This document shows, piece after piece, positions 44,549 through 52,769 of a stretch of DNA of 64,000 nucleotides. This stretch comes from Halioxenophilus sp033283405 (GTDB lineage Bacteria > Pseudomonadota > Gammaproteobacteria > Pseudomonadales > Cellvibrionaceae), in the NCBI RefSeq assembly GCF_033283405.1, contig NZ_JAWMQR010000001.1:496001-560000 (forward strand), given 5' to 3'. Each line of letters starts with the position of its first letter. Within the stretch, counting starts at the first letter, position 1. Position numbers and translations under genes: made by a program. A model generated the notes under the pieces. The model was not told the origin of the DNA and did no database searches. It saw only the letters and a program-made list of their open reading frames with translations.

Positions 44549-45652
44549 ATGACAACTGACGATCAAGCTCCTGTTATTTTCGAAGAACTAAATTCAGCCG
44601 GCGGCAAAAAGATTGCCACGGCAACGCTCAATGCCCCCAAGTCGATTAATTCGCTCAATATGACAATGGCAGAGATGCTCTACCATCAGCTGCTCGATTG
44701 GCAGGAGGATGACTCAATAGCCTGCGTGCTGTTGCGAGGCAGTGGCGATAAAGGCTTTTGCGCAGGTGGCGATGTACTACAGCTGCATGACTCCGCCGTT
44801 AAGAAAGATAACCGTGCACAACTCTTTTTCACGCAGGAATACCGCCTCGATTATCTCATTCACACCTACGCCAAACCGATTGTTGTCTGGGGCCATGGCA
44901 TTGTTATGGGGGGCGGTCTGGGACTGATGGCGGGCGCCAGCCATCGCGTGGTAACGGAAAAAACCCGCTTGGCCATGCCAGAGGTAACCATTGGTCTCTA
45001 CCCGGATGTTGGCGGTTCTTGGTTTTTAAATCGTATGCCTGGCAAGGTGGGCCTGTTCCTGGCATTAACCGGCGCCTCCATTAATGCGGCGGATACACAA
45101 TTTGTCGGCCTTGCCGATTACTTCCTTAACCACAGCCAATGGGATGAGCTGCTCTCTAAATTACAAGCGGCAAACTGGCAGGGCAACTCCGCCTCTGTGG
45201 TATCTGCGCAATTGATTGCACTCGCCAGCCAAGCAGCGGATAAACCCGAATCACCAGTGCACCAACACTTTGAGATAATTGGCGAACTTTGTACAGCTGC
45301 CAGCAACGACGCTGTGGTGGCCAATATTGTTAACTATTCCGGTGATGATGAGTGGCTCAAAAGGGCTGCCGGCACGCTCGCCAACGGCTGTCCGACGACC
45401 ATCAAATTGGTATTTGAACAGTTGCAAGCCAGTAAACACCTTTCGCTGAAAGAGGTGTTTCAAATGGAGTTGGTGCTCTCCTGTAACTGTATGAAGTTAG
45501 ATAATTTTGCCGAGGGAGTTCGTGCCTTGTTAATCGATAAGGACAAATCGCCCAAATTTACCCCGGCAAAATTGGCTGAAGTGACGGATACGTTTATTGC
45601 GCAGCACTTTGTTGCGCCCTGGTCAGGTGAACACCCCCTGGCTGATCTTTAA
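44549..45652 (+). CDS. 3-hydroxyisobutyryl-CoA hydrolase-type crotonase
   Basis: Member of the crotonase superfamily that probably hydrolyses 3-hydroxyisobutyryl-CoA to 3-hydroxyisobutyrate. At 367 residues it is longer than enoyl-CoA hydratases (~260) and has the extended HIBCH-type C-terminal domain. The oxyanion-hole regions read GDKGFCAGGDVLQLHD and WGHGIVMGGGLGLMAGAS. The catalytic Glu lies in AMPEVTIGLYPDVGGSWFL, the HIBCH version of the motif. It lies between the acyl-CoA dehydrogenase gene and mmsB, as expected for the valine pathway. Confidence 0.88.
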   Translation: MTTDDQAPVIFEELNSAGGKKIATATLNAPKSINSLNMTMAEMLYHQLLDWQEDDSIACVLLRGSGDKGFCAGGDVLQLHDSAVKKDNRAQLFFTQEYRLDYLIHTYAKPIVVWGHGIVMGGGLGLMAGASHRVVTEKTRLAMPEVTIGLYPDVGGSWFLNRMPGKVGLFLALTGASINAADTQFVGLADYFLNHSQWDELLSKLQAANWQGNSASVVSAQLIALASQAADKPESPVHQHFEIIGELCTAASNDAVVANIVNYSGDDEWLKRAAGTLANGCPTTIKLVFEQLQASKHLSLKEVFQMELVLSCNCMKLDNFAEGVRALLIDKDKSPKFTPAKLAEVTDTFIAQHFVAPWSGEHPLADL

Positions 45653-45672
45653 CTTATAAGAGGTGAACCATA

Positions 45673-46578
45673 ATGAATAACAAAACTGTCGCCTTCATCG
45701 GCTTAGGTAATATGGGTGGCCCGATGGCTGTCAATCTGGCCAAGGCCGGATTTACCGTCAATGCGTTCGACCTTTCACCGGCCGCATTGGATGCTGCCAA
45801 AAGTGGCGGTTGTGAGCCCTTTACTGACTCATCTGCCGCAGCGAAATCTGCCGATTATGTGGTTACCATGCTGCCCAATGGGCAAATCGTTGAAGCGGTC
45901 TATTTAGGGGAAAACGGCCTTCTGTCAGTGGTAAAACCGGATGCCCTGGTGATTGATTGCTCTACCGTGGCCCCTGAAAACTCCAAAAAGGTTGGCGAGG
46001 CTGCCGAAGCCAAGGGTATTGCTTTTATCGATGCCCCGGTTTCGGGTGGTACTGCGGCTGCTGGAGCGGGTACCTTATCGTTTATGTGCGGCGGCAGCAG
46101 CGAAAATGTGGAAAGAGCCAAAGCGGTGCTTGATGTTATGGGTGCGAATATCTTCCATGCCGGAGCCGTCGGCGCTGGCGCGGTAGCTAAAATCTGTAAC
46201 AACATGCTGCTGGCAATCCATATGATCGGCACCTCTGAGGCTATTCAAATGGGGGTTAAAAATGGCCTTGATCCCAAAGTATTATCGGACATCATGCTGA
46301 AAAGCTCCGGCGGCAACTGGTCTTTGGAGAAGTACAATCCCTATCCCGGCGTAATGGAAACGGTACCCGCCTCCCGCAATTATGAAGGGGGCTTTTTTGT
46401 CGACCTGATGCTGAAAGACCTCAACCTGGCAGTGGATGCCGCCAAAGCATCGAGTGCGACTATTCCACTCGGCGGCCTGGCTCGCAACCTCTACTCCCTA
46501 TTCCGCGAGGGCGATGCCGCCAATGGTCGCAAAGATTTCTCCAGTATCGTAAAAATGTTCGGCCAAATTCCTGAGTAA
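45673..46578 (+). CDS. mmsB: 3-hydroxyisobutyrate dehydrogenase
   Basis: Oxidises 3-hydroxyisobutyrate to methylmalonate semialdehyde with NAD, which MmsA then uses. The 301-residue protein has the N-terminal dinucleotide motif FIGLGNMGGPMAVNLAKAGF, the substrate loop DAPVSGGTAAAGAGTL, and the catalytic Lys in GAVAKICNNMLLAIHM. AAGAGGTG stands before the ATG. It closes the valine cluster. A GC-rich hairpin follows within 25 bp. Confidence 0.94.
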   Translation: MNNKTVAFIGLGNMGGPMAVNLAKAGFTVNAFDLSPAALDAAKSGGCEPFTDSSAAAKSADYVVTMLPNGQIVEAVYLGENGLLSVVKPDALVIDCSTVAPENSKKVGEAAEAKGIAFIDAPVSGGTAAAGAGTLSFMCGGSSENVERAKAVLDVMGANIFHAGAVGAGAVAKICNNMLLAIHMIGTSEAIQMGVKNGLDPKVLSDIMLKSSGGNWSLEKYNPYPGVMETVPASRNYEGGFFVDLMLKDLNLAVDAAKASSATIPLGGLARNLYSLFREGDAANGRKDFSSIVKMFGQIPE

Positions 46579-46600
46579 TTGCCACTCGTCCGAAAGGCTG

Positions 46601-46618
46601 CCCGGCGTCTGTGCCGGG
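46601..46618 (+). terminator. GC hairpin after mmsB
   Basis: CCCGGC (46601-46606) pairs with GCCGGG (46613-46618) over a 6-nt loop, 23 bp beyond the mmsB stop. No U-run follows, so it is only a candidate terminator. Confidence 0.35.
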
Positions 46619-46699
46619 TAGTAACTGCAGTGGTACACTTCGCAAACGGTAAATATCCCCAGGTCGTCACACTCCAAACCTATTTACCGGGAGGCGAAC

Positions 46700-47200
46700 A
46701 TGGTTATCACCGCGCGTCAGGCTGATGTTACTGTTATAACACTCATCCCCAACCGTTCTGCAAATGGCCGCCAACTTAAACTTTTCTTTCTTCCACTTGC
46801 CGCTATCTCACTGCTAATCGCCACTTTCTGGACATTTATGGGCGCCTGGGTTGTATTGCCTTTTGCCGGGTTGGAAGTGGGGCTGTTGGCTTTTATTCTG
46901 CATCGCGTCTGGCTTTTCAATCAGCGGCAACAGCAAATCACCTTAAAGCGCGATACCATTGCCATCGATGATGACGAGCCCGCCTTTGCCAGTAATTGCC
47001 TCCTGCAGCGATCTGAAACACGGTTATCCATCGCCAATTCGCCAGCAGCGGAAGTCGATGAAGTCTGTCTGTTCGATACCGCCCATCGAGTGGAGCTGGG
47101 CGGCTTTCTGAATAACAGCGATAAACAATTAGTGGTAACAGAACTGAAAGGGGAGGGGTTACCGGTGTTTCTTTACGTTCGCGCCGACAGCTCGATGTAG
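46700..47200 (+). CDS. DUF2244-family membrane protein
   Basis: 166-residue predicted inner-membrane protein, function unknown. A soluble N-terminus (about 25 residues) precedes two hydrophobic segments: FFLPLAAISLLIATFWTFMG and WVVLPFAGLEVGLLAFILHR. A C-terminal cytosolic domain with LKRDTIAIDDDEP and VELGGFLNNSDKQLVVTELK follows. This arrangement agrees with the DUF2244 family, often located near cytochrome oxidase genes. None are nearby here. It is convergent with the recombinase gene with 11 bp between the stop codons. Confidence 0.75.
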   Translation: MVITARQADVTVITLIPNRSANGRQLKLFFLPLAAISLLIATFWTFMGAWVVLPFAGLEVGLLAFILHRVWLFNQRQQQITLKRDTIAIDDDEPAFASNCLLQRSETRLSIANSPAAEVDEVCLFDTAHRVELGGFLNNSDKQLVVTELKGEGLPVFLYVRADSSM

Positions 47201-47211
47201 TAGACCCTTGG

Positions 47212-48453
47212 CTAAATAGAGCGATCTTTACCGCTTTTCGCGCGCCGCTTATGTTCGCTTTGAACATAAACAGTATCCGTAGTGGCCATACTGGCGTGAC
47301 CTAAATCTTCCGATAAATCCTTCAAGGCTCTGCCTCGTTCAACTTCCATGCTGGCACCGGTATGACGCAACCAATGAGTTGAGGCCTCTTTTAATTTTTC
47401 CGCAGCTACTGGGCCTTTCTCCTTGGTCATGGTCTGTTGGGCCCGGTCAAAGACTTCTTGTACCAAGCGCGTCAGATGGCGGGTGGTCATGCCGCCCTGG
47501 CCGCGTATTTTCTCAACCAAAACATTGTAATCGCTGCTGCTTGGTAAATCGGCCAGGCCGCGGAAGCGGCGGTAGCGAACCAGATAGGAGAGAAATTGCG
47601 TGGGCACTGAAACATCGCGTAATTTACGGCCCTTACCAAACACCTTTAACCACCAGTTGCCGTCTTCATCCTGCCAGAAGTGATTCATAGTTGGCGACCA
47701 GGTGCTGCGTTCAGAGAGTTCCGACACCCGTAAAAATAGCCCCTTTAATGCCGCGATAATAAAGAGATTGCGCTCAAAGAGCGGGTCACTATTGGCCATG
47801 GTTTCTGCGGCCTCCAGCACATACTGCCACTGCTCCTGGGTAAGCCGGCGAACCTCCTTCACCTGGGCGTCGGCGATAAAATAGCGGCAATCCTTTTTAG
47901 CAATTTGTGCCGGGTTGCCGTGACTGATTTCTTCATTCATAAGATAGTTAAAGAAAGCCGAAATAGCGGTAAAGGCGGCATGAAGGCTCTCCTGAGAAGG
48001 TCGATATTGGCGCTTACTTAAAGGCTTTTGGTCCGTTGATCCTTTGCGCCTGGTGATGCGAAAAGGGCACCACAGATTGTTACTGGTATGGTAGCCGTCG
48101 ATAAAGATAAATCGATCAGCCGCTGAAAACGAAATCCAGTTTTCAGGTGGCTGCCAGCAGAAATCCGCATATTCCAGAATGTCATTTTTTCGCAATTCCG
48201 GTACCGCTAATTTTTTGACATGAAAGAGCCATAATAAAAATCGCTCCACCTCTGAGCGAAATCTAACGTAGGTGTGTTCTGATTTATTGCGCCCAATGTA
48301 GAGCAAGAACTCCATAGCCCATTGCCAGTGGCTTACGCGTATTGAAGTATCCTGCTGTAAAAACTCCTGTAACTCTGGATAGTCGCCCATTCTAAAGAGT
48401 CGCAACTCGGCAAGTGTGGGAAACAGTGGAGTAGGGTTGGGTAGGGTGTCCAT
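47212..48453 (-). CDS. tyrosine-type site-specific recombinase
   Basis: DNA breaking-rejoining enzyme. The 413-residue protein has an N-terminal core-binding domain (about 25-190) and a catalytic domain with every active-site residue: R242 (LRVSELSERS), K275 in FGKGRK, H360 and R363 (THWLRHTG), H386 (LGHASMATTD), and the nucleophile Y396 (DTVYVQSE). It is clearly longer than XerC or XerD (about 300), and no phage genes, excisionase or transposon ends lie near. It reads toward DUF2244 with an 11-bp gap, and the ORF-less 1.5 kb lies upstream of its start. It is probably a stable resident recombinase or the remnant driver of an element; the attachment site is not identified. Confidence 0.85.
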   Translation of the reverse strand: MDTLPNPTPLFPTLAELRLFRMGDYPELQEFLQQDTSIRVSHWQWAMEFLLYIGRNKSEHTYVRFRSEVERFLLWLFHVKKLAVPELRKNDILEYADFCWQPPENWISFSAADRFIFIDGYHTSNNLWCPFRITRRKGSTDQKPLSKRQYRPSQESLHAAFTAISAFFNYLMNEEISHGNPAQIAKKDCRYFIADAQVKEVRRLTQEQWQYVLEAAETMANSDPLFERNLFIIAALKGLFLRVSELSERSTWSPTMNHFWQDEDGNWWLKVFGKGRKLRDVSVPTQFLSYLVRYRRFRGLADLPSSSDYNVLVEKIRGQGGMTTRHLTRLVQEVFDRAQQTMTKEKGPVAAEKLKEASTHWLRHTGASMEVERGRALKDLSEDLGHASMATTDTVYVQSEHKRRAKSGKDRSI

Positions 48454-48729
48454 TAGAACTATATGCGCCGATACGAATTAATATTAGACATAAGGCTAAC
48501 CTGCTAACGCCGGGGACGTCAACGGCAATCTGTTTTGCGATAGAAAGGGGAGTTATGGGCTAGTTTCTGGTGATTGAGTTGTACCATCGCTGTATTTGCT
48601 AATCGCGAATTAGAACCGTAAAGAGTGGTAACTTGGTTAACCAAAAAAACAGCGCTGCTTTTCGAAAGTTAAACAATTTTTTTATCCGCACATACGATGC
48701 CGCCTAACCCGTACCTGTTTAAATCAATC

Positions 48730-48746
48730 TGCCCTGGAGCAGGGCA
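48730..48746. repeat. short perfect hairpin in the gene-free region
   Basis: TGCCCTG (48730-48736), three loop bases, then CAGGGCA (48740-48746). A T-run (CTTTTTAAAT) lies about 12 bp further on the plus strand. Confidence 0.5.
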
Positions 48747-49579
48747 CATAGCTTTCGCTTTTTAAATCCTCGCTTCTATTTAAATATTGTCGAGATGGCT
48801 ATGGTATTTTCGGGTAGCGTGGTTAACGAACCAAATCCCCTAAGTTTAGGTTTTCTGCCGGCAGACGTTAGAGCTAATTAGTAGCTGGGCGTTGAGGCAT
48901 ATTTAAGATCTTGATTGGCAGCGAGGGGTAGCCTAATCATTTCAGGCTTATAAAAATTTCAGCAATACCCTCCCTTTAAATTGTTAATTTTGGGCAGTAT
49001 CTAACCACTTAGATAATTCGGGTGTTGCAATGTTAGTCATACGAATTTTCAACCGCATATTAATACACGGGCAAAATAACTTATTACTAACTCGTTTTAC
49101 TCCCGGGGTGAGTAACTAGGCTTGATGCGCCTGTATTTTTTATGGCTTATTTATTAGCCAAAGGCTTATCGTTTGTAGGCCCAGTCGACATCACGACGTC
49201 GATTTTAAAGCGCGATTATCATAGCTACGTTTTAATCGGATAATTTGCCTGCGCCAGGGATTTCAAGCTGTAACCGCACTAGAACAGTATTCGTACTCTC
49301 CTCTCGAGAGCTTATACTTTGGTAGTGTTAATGGCAGTGATAATGCCGAAGTGATGATCGATTAGCTTTTGCTAGAACGAGCAGAAACAATAAATGACTG
49401 TGCGCGAGATCTCTTGTCTCGGGCTCTCAAGGCCAGGCATTGATTGCAAGGCTGTCAAGTAACAGGCAAGCCGGCTTTTTGGTTTTCTCTGTTGCGCGGT
49501 GCTAGTGACACAAGAGGCCTGATGGTGTGCGAAACTTTTGAAGTCGCCTTGTGCTTAAGTGATAGAAAAAATAGGCATT

Positions 49580-49652
49580 AACCGAGGTGATCTTATATGT
49601 AGATTAATAGTCACTAATAAATAGATTGCATTAACTGCTTGAAACCTCGGTT
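49580..49652. repeat. 9-bp inverted repeat AACCGAGGT ... ACCTCGGTT, 55-bp spacing
   Basis: The arms at 49580-49588 and 49644-49652 are exact complements, and a T-run (TTTTATT) follows the right arm. GCATTAAC also occurs as a direct repeat, next to the left arm and again inside the loop. It could be a structured RNA with its own terminator or a binding-site pair. Confidence 0.45.
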
Positions 49653-49863
49653 TTATTCGCAACGTGGTACGGGTGATTACCCTGGCCTGTGGTCTTAAAT
49701 TATCCGGATAGCCTTACGCCCCTGGAAATCCGTTTCCCTCTACAGCCCAAAATAATTGGCTGACCACTCCGTCATCGACAACGCTTTTAATCTCCCGTCA
49801 CACCCCAACACCAGCTAATACGCCATTTGCCAGCGATCTCCAGAGCGTTATTGAACAACACTG

Positions 49864-49893
49864 TTGATCCTTCTTCGACACAAAAGGTATAAT
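49864..49893 (+). promoter_or_regulatory. sigma70-like promoter of the CaiB/BaiF gene
   Basis: TTGATC (49864-49869), an 18-bp spacer and a perfect TATAAT (49888-49893). It predicts a start near 49900 and a leader of about 70 nt ahead of the ATG at 49971. Confidence 0.65.
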
Positions 49894-49970
49894 CGACGGG
49901 TTTAACATGTGGCAAAGACGGCTAGAGATAGTGGCCGAATCGCCATACCTGATCTGGCAGAGGAACCTTA

Positions 49971-51200
49971 ATGACTAACTCTAGAGCTTTACAGGGCGTA
50001 CGTGTGCTGGACCTGACCCGAGTGTTGGCAGGCCCATTCTGCGGTCAAATCCTGGGCGACCTTGGTGCTGATGTGACTAAAATCGAACGTCCTGGCGCTG
50101 GAGACGATGGCCGCATGTACGGCTTCTCAGCCCTCAAAGATAGCGAAGGCAACCCTACGAGAGAGTCCGCTTTCTATCTCACGGCCAACCGTAATAAGAA
50201 ATCACTTACCTGTAATCTGTCCAAGCCAGAAGGGCAAGAGCTGATCCGCAAACTGGTCGCGGAGTACGATGTACTGATTGAAAACTACAAAGTGGGTAAC
50301 TTGGCACGTTATGGGCTCGATTATGAAAGCCTTAAGGCCATTAACCCGCGCCTGATCTATTGCTCGATCACCGGTTACGGGCAAACAGGCCCCATGGCAC
50401 CGAAGCCAGGCTACGATGGTCTGTTTCAAGCAACAGGTGGAATGATGGCCGTCACTGGGATTCCTGCCGGTCAGCCCGGTGCCGGCCCATTAAAGGCGGG
50501 GCCAAGTCTGGTTGATGTATTCACCGGCCATAATGCAGCGTTGGCAATATTAGGCGCGTTGAATCAACGCCACAGCACGGGCCTCGGCCAGTACATTGAC
50601 GTTGCCCTGCTCGATTGTTCGGTGGCCATGGTCTCGCACATCATGCAAGACTACCTGGTGTCCGGTAACCCGCCGCCGCGTCTTGGTAACGGTGGCAATG
50701 GCGGTGGCCCGGCTGATCTTATCAATTGCTCTGACGGCATCATTTATATTACCGCTGGGACCGATGAGCACTGGCGTCTGCTCACCGAGTTGATGGAACG
50801 CCCCGATCTATTTAGTGACCCTCGATTCGACACCAACCCCAAGCGTGGTACAAATCGGAATGAATTGGTGGCCATTATCAATCAGTGGAGTATGGCTTGG
50901 AAGGGCGCTGATCTCTTAGAGGCCTTGGATAAAATAGGGTTACCTGCAGCCCGGTACAATGAGTTGCCCGATGTCTGGGAAGATGTTCAAGTGCAGCATC
51001 GCAAACTGAAGGTTACTGTGCCGCATCCTTTGGCCGGCGAGGTGACCATGCTGGCCAGCCCTCTGGCTTATATGTCCGGGTCGCCTATGGACTATACGGC
51101 GCCGCCGACCATAGGACAGCATACCGACGAAATATTAGGCAGCCAGTTGGGTATGAGTGAAGACGAGATTGCCGAGTTAAAAGCCAAGGGTATTATTTAG
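49971..51200 (+). CDS. CaiB/BaiF (family III) CoA-transferase
   Basis: Transfers CoA between carboxylic acids, here probably activating the unknown substrate of the cluster. The 409-residue protein starts GVRVLDLTRVLAGPFCGQIL and has the catalytic aspartate of family III transferases at D182 in GPSLVDVFTGHN, plus the C-terminal substrate cap. AGAGGA stands 6 nt before the ATG, behind a good sigma70-like promoter. It is the first gene of the accessory catabolic set. No separate CoA ligase is seen, so this enzyme would supply the acyl-CoA. Substrate not predictable. Confidence 0.9.
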   Translation: MTNSRALQGVRVLDLTRVLAGPFCGQILGDLGADVTKIERPGAGDDGRMYGFSALKDSEGNPTRESAFYLTANRNKKSLTCNLSKPEGQELIRKLVAEYDVLIENYKVGNLARYGLDYESLKAINPRLIYCSITGYGQTGPMAPKPGYDGLFQATGGMMAVTGIPAGQPGAGPLKAGPSLVDVFTGHNAALAILGALNQRHSTGLGQYIDVALLDCSVAMVSHIMQDYLVSGNPPPRLGNGGNGGGPADLINCSDGIIYITAGTDEHWRLLTELMERPDLFSDPRFDTNPKRGTNRNELVAIINQWSMAWKGADLLEALDKIGLPAARYNELPDVWEDVQVQHRKLKVTVPHPLAGEVTMLASPLAYMSGSPMDYTAPPTIGQHTDEILGSQLGMSEDEIAELKAKGII

Positions 51201-51279
51201 CACCCGTTCTTGGAAAATTAATTACCAAGAGCGTTAATGAGCGTCTATCAAGATCAACCAAGGTTAAGTTTAGTCCACA

Positions 51280-51294
51280 CAGTTGATTCAACTG
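51280..51294. promoter_or_regulatory. 15-bp palindrome upstream of the first SDR gene
   Basis: CAGTTGATTCAACTG has perfect 7-bp arms about a single central base, 40 bp before the ATG at 51335. This is the form of an operator for a dimeric repressor. No regulator gene lies in the cluster. Confidence 0.45.
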
Positions 51295-51334
51295 CACGAC
51301 GCATAAGTCATTAAAATAATAAGGAAGAGCATCA

Positions 51335-52093
51335 ATGAAAGTTGCAATTATTACCGGCGCGGGCAGTGGTATCGGCCTGGAGACCGCGAAAATTATGCAT
51401 GGCATGGGTATGGCCGTTGTTGGTGTTGGCCGCAGTCAAGACAAACTCGATAACCTGGTCGCCGCCCTAAACAATAGCGACAGAGTTGCTACCATATCCG
51501 CCGATGTCACCGCTAAAGAAGCTCCCAAGCAGATCGTTGATTTTACATTGACGAAATTTGGCGAGATTAACTTTGTTGTGAACAATGCGGGTATTGGCAG
51601 TCCTAAGCCACTGCATGAAACAGATGACGACACTTACGACTATTTCATGGATATTATGCTGCGAGCGCCTTTTCGACTCTGTCGAGAAGCCGTTGTCCAC
51701 ATGAAGGATGGCGATGCGTTTGTCAATATCACATCCACCTATGCGGAAATCGGTGGGCGTCGCGGAGGGGCTTATTCTGCCGCAAAAGGCGGCTTACGCT
51801 CTTTGACTGAACACATGGCCTGTGAATACGGCCCACAGGGTATACGCTCCAACTGTGTTGCCCCCGGAGTAACCATGACTGATATGGTTAAAGACCGTAT
51901 GAACGATAAAGCCTTTGTGCGAACGAATGTTCAAACCACACCCTATCCACGTTTGGGTTCCGCGGAAGAGGTTGCCAGTACAATCGCTTTCCTGTGTTCA
52001 CCTGGTGCCGGTGCTATCAATGGTCAAACGGTTGTGGTTGATTGCGGGTGGACTAAAACCAAATATTTGGCTCCAGAAGTGCTGGCGCTCTAA
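51335..52093 (+). CDS. short-chain dehydrogenase/reductase
   Basis: NAD(P)-dependent oxidoreductase of the classical SDR type, 252 residues. It has the cofactor loop TGAGSGIGLE (residues 7-16), NNAGIG, the catalytic Ser in NITSTYAEIGG, and YSAAKGG with the Tyr and Lys of the active site. The substrate is not predictable. The start is supported by AAGGA with a 9-nt spacer. It lies between the CoA-transferase and the NTF2-like genes, all in the same direction. Confidence 0.9.
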   Translation: MKVAIITGAGSGIGLETAKIMHGMGMAVVGVGRSQDKLDNLVAALNNSDRVATISADVTAKEAPKQIVDFTLTKFGEINFVVNNAGIGSPKPLHETDDDTYDYFMDIMLRAPFRLCREAVVHMKDGDAFVNITSTYAEIGGRRGGAYSAAKGGLRSLTEHMACEYGPQGIRSNCVAPGVTMTDMVKDRMNDKAFVRTNVQTTPYPRLGSAEEVASTIAFLCSPGAGAINGQTVVVDCGWTKTKYLAPEVLAL

Positions 52094-52130
52094 TTCAAAA
52101 CTTTTCTATCACAGAAGATAAAATAATATT

Positions 52131-52538
52131 ATGAATAAAGGCTCTGTCGAAGATCGTTTAGAAATCCGCGAACTTATAGAACAGTTTGCTAATGCCGCGA
52201 TGGTAATTAACGTCGAAAAGTGGGGAGACACCTGGGCCAATGAAGGCACTTGGAACCTGCCCTCGTTCAAAACGCCTGTCTCCGGTAAAGCGAATGTTAT
52301 AGCCGCCTTTGCTGAAAAAATGGCCTACGTCGACTACATGAGCATGATCTCTGTGCCTGACTCTCTACAAATAGAAGGCAACAAAGCCAGCTGCCAGACA
52401 TTCTGTCGGGAATTGATTTACCCTAAAGCAGGAGGTCGCGTCATAGTGGTCGGTTATTTTGATGATGAATTTATAAAAGAAGATGGCCGCTGGAAGTTCC
52501 TGTCACGTTTTTACACTGTGATGGGTAAAGAGCTTTAA
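52131..52538 (+). CDS. NTF2/SnoaL-like small protein
   Basis: 135-residue predicted alpha+beta-barrel protein of the NTF2-like superfamily, which includes steroid isomerases, polyketide cyclases and hydratases. The sequence has the opening helix EDRLEIRELIEQFANAAMVI, the WGDTWANEGTWNLP loop, and the C-terminal strand pair GYFDDEFIKEDGRWKFLSRF. The catalytic residues of the known isomerases cannot be aligned by eye. Its setting within a CoA-linked gene set suggests an isomerase, hydratase or binding protein for a cyclic intermediate; that is inference. Confidence 0.75.
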   Translation: MNKGSVEDRLEIRELIEQFANAAMVINVEKWGDTWANEGTWNLPSFKTPVSGKANVIAAFAEKMAYVDYMSMISVPDSLQIEGNKASCQTFCRELIYPKAGGRVIVVGYFDDEFIKEDGRWKFLSRFYTVMGKEL

Positions 52539-52695
52539 TCGCGCAGTCGGTGGCTCTGCCAAATCGTTAAATTACAGAAGAGCCGGGCTCACTAACACAA
52601 AGCGATACCTCATTGTTATTAAAAATCGTGTTGCATTTTTGGTGATAGGCGTGGCGTTGATTTATCGCTACTCTTCTAAGTGAATCCTGCAAAGT

Positions 52696-52734
52696 GCACC
52701 AGATAAAGTGTAGCGATAGGTCTTATCTAGGTGC
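52696..52734. promoter_or_regulatory. imperfect dyad upstream of the beta-propeller gene
   Basis: GCACCAGATAA (52696-52706) faces TTATCTAGGTGC (52723-52734), giving 11 paired positions with one bulged base and a 16-nt loop. It lies 36 bp before the ATG of the propeller gene and could be an operator or mRNA leader hairpin. Confidence 0.4.
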
Positions 52735-52769
52735 CTGCACACTAATACAGATAATAAGGGATCTACAAT

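Larger units (their letters stand above)
48454..49970. other. 1.5-kb gene-free, AT-rich region with several palindromes
   Basis: No frame of 60 or more codons is found here, in a genome that otherwise leaves short gaps. The base composition is visibly more AT-rich than the flanks. It contains the palindrome TTGGTTAACCAA (48633-48644), the hairpin TGCCCTG-gag-CAGGGCA (48730-48746), and a 9-bp inverted repeat at 49580-49652. At the right end lies the promoter of the CaiB-type gene. It may be a recombination target, a decayed gene, or house an unrecognised small RNA. I cannot decide among these. Confidence 0.6.

Noticed and set aside
48600..49700. Integron or CRISPR-like array beside the recombinase
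   Set aside because: No regularly spaced repeats, no attC-like pairs and no cassette genes were found; the palindromes differ from each other.
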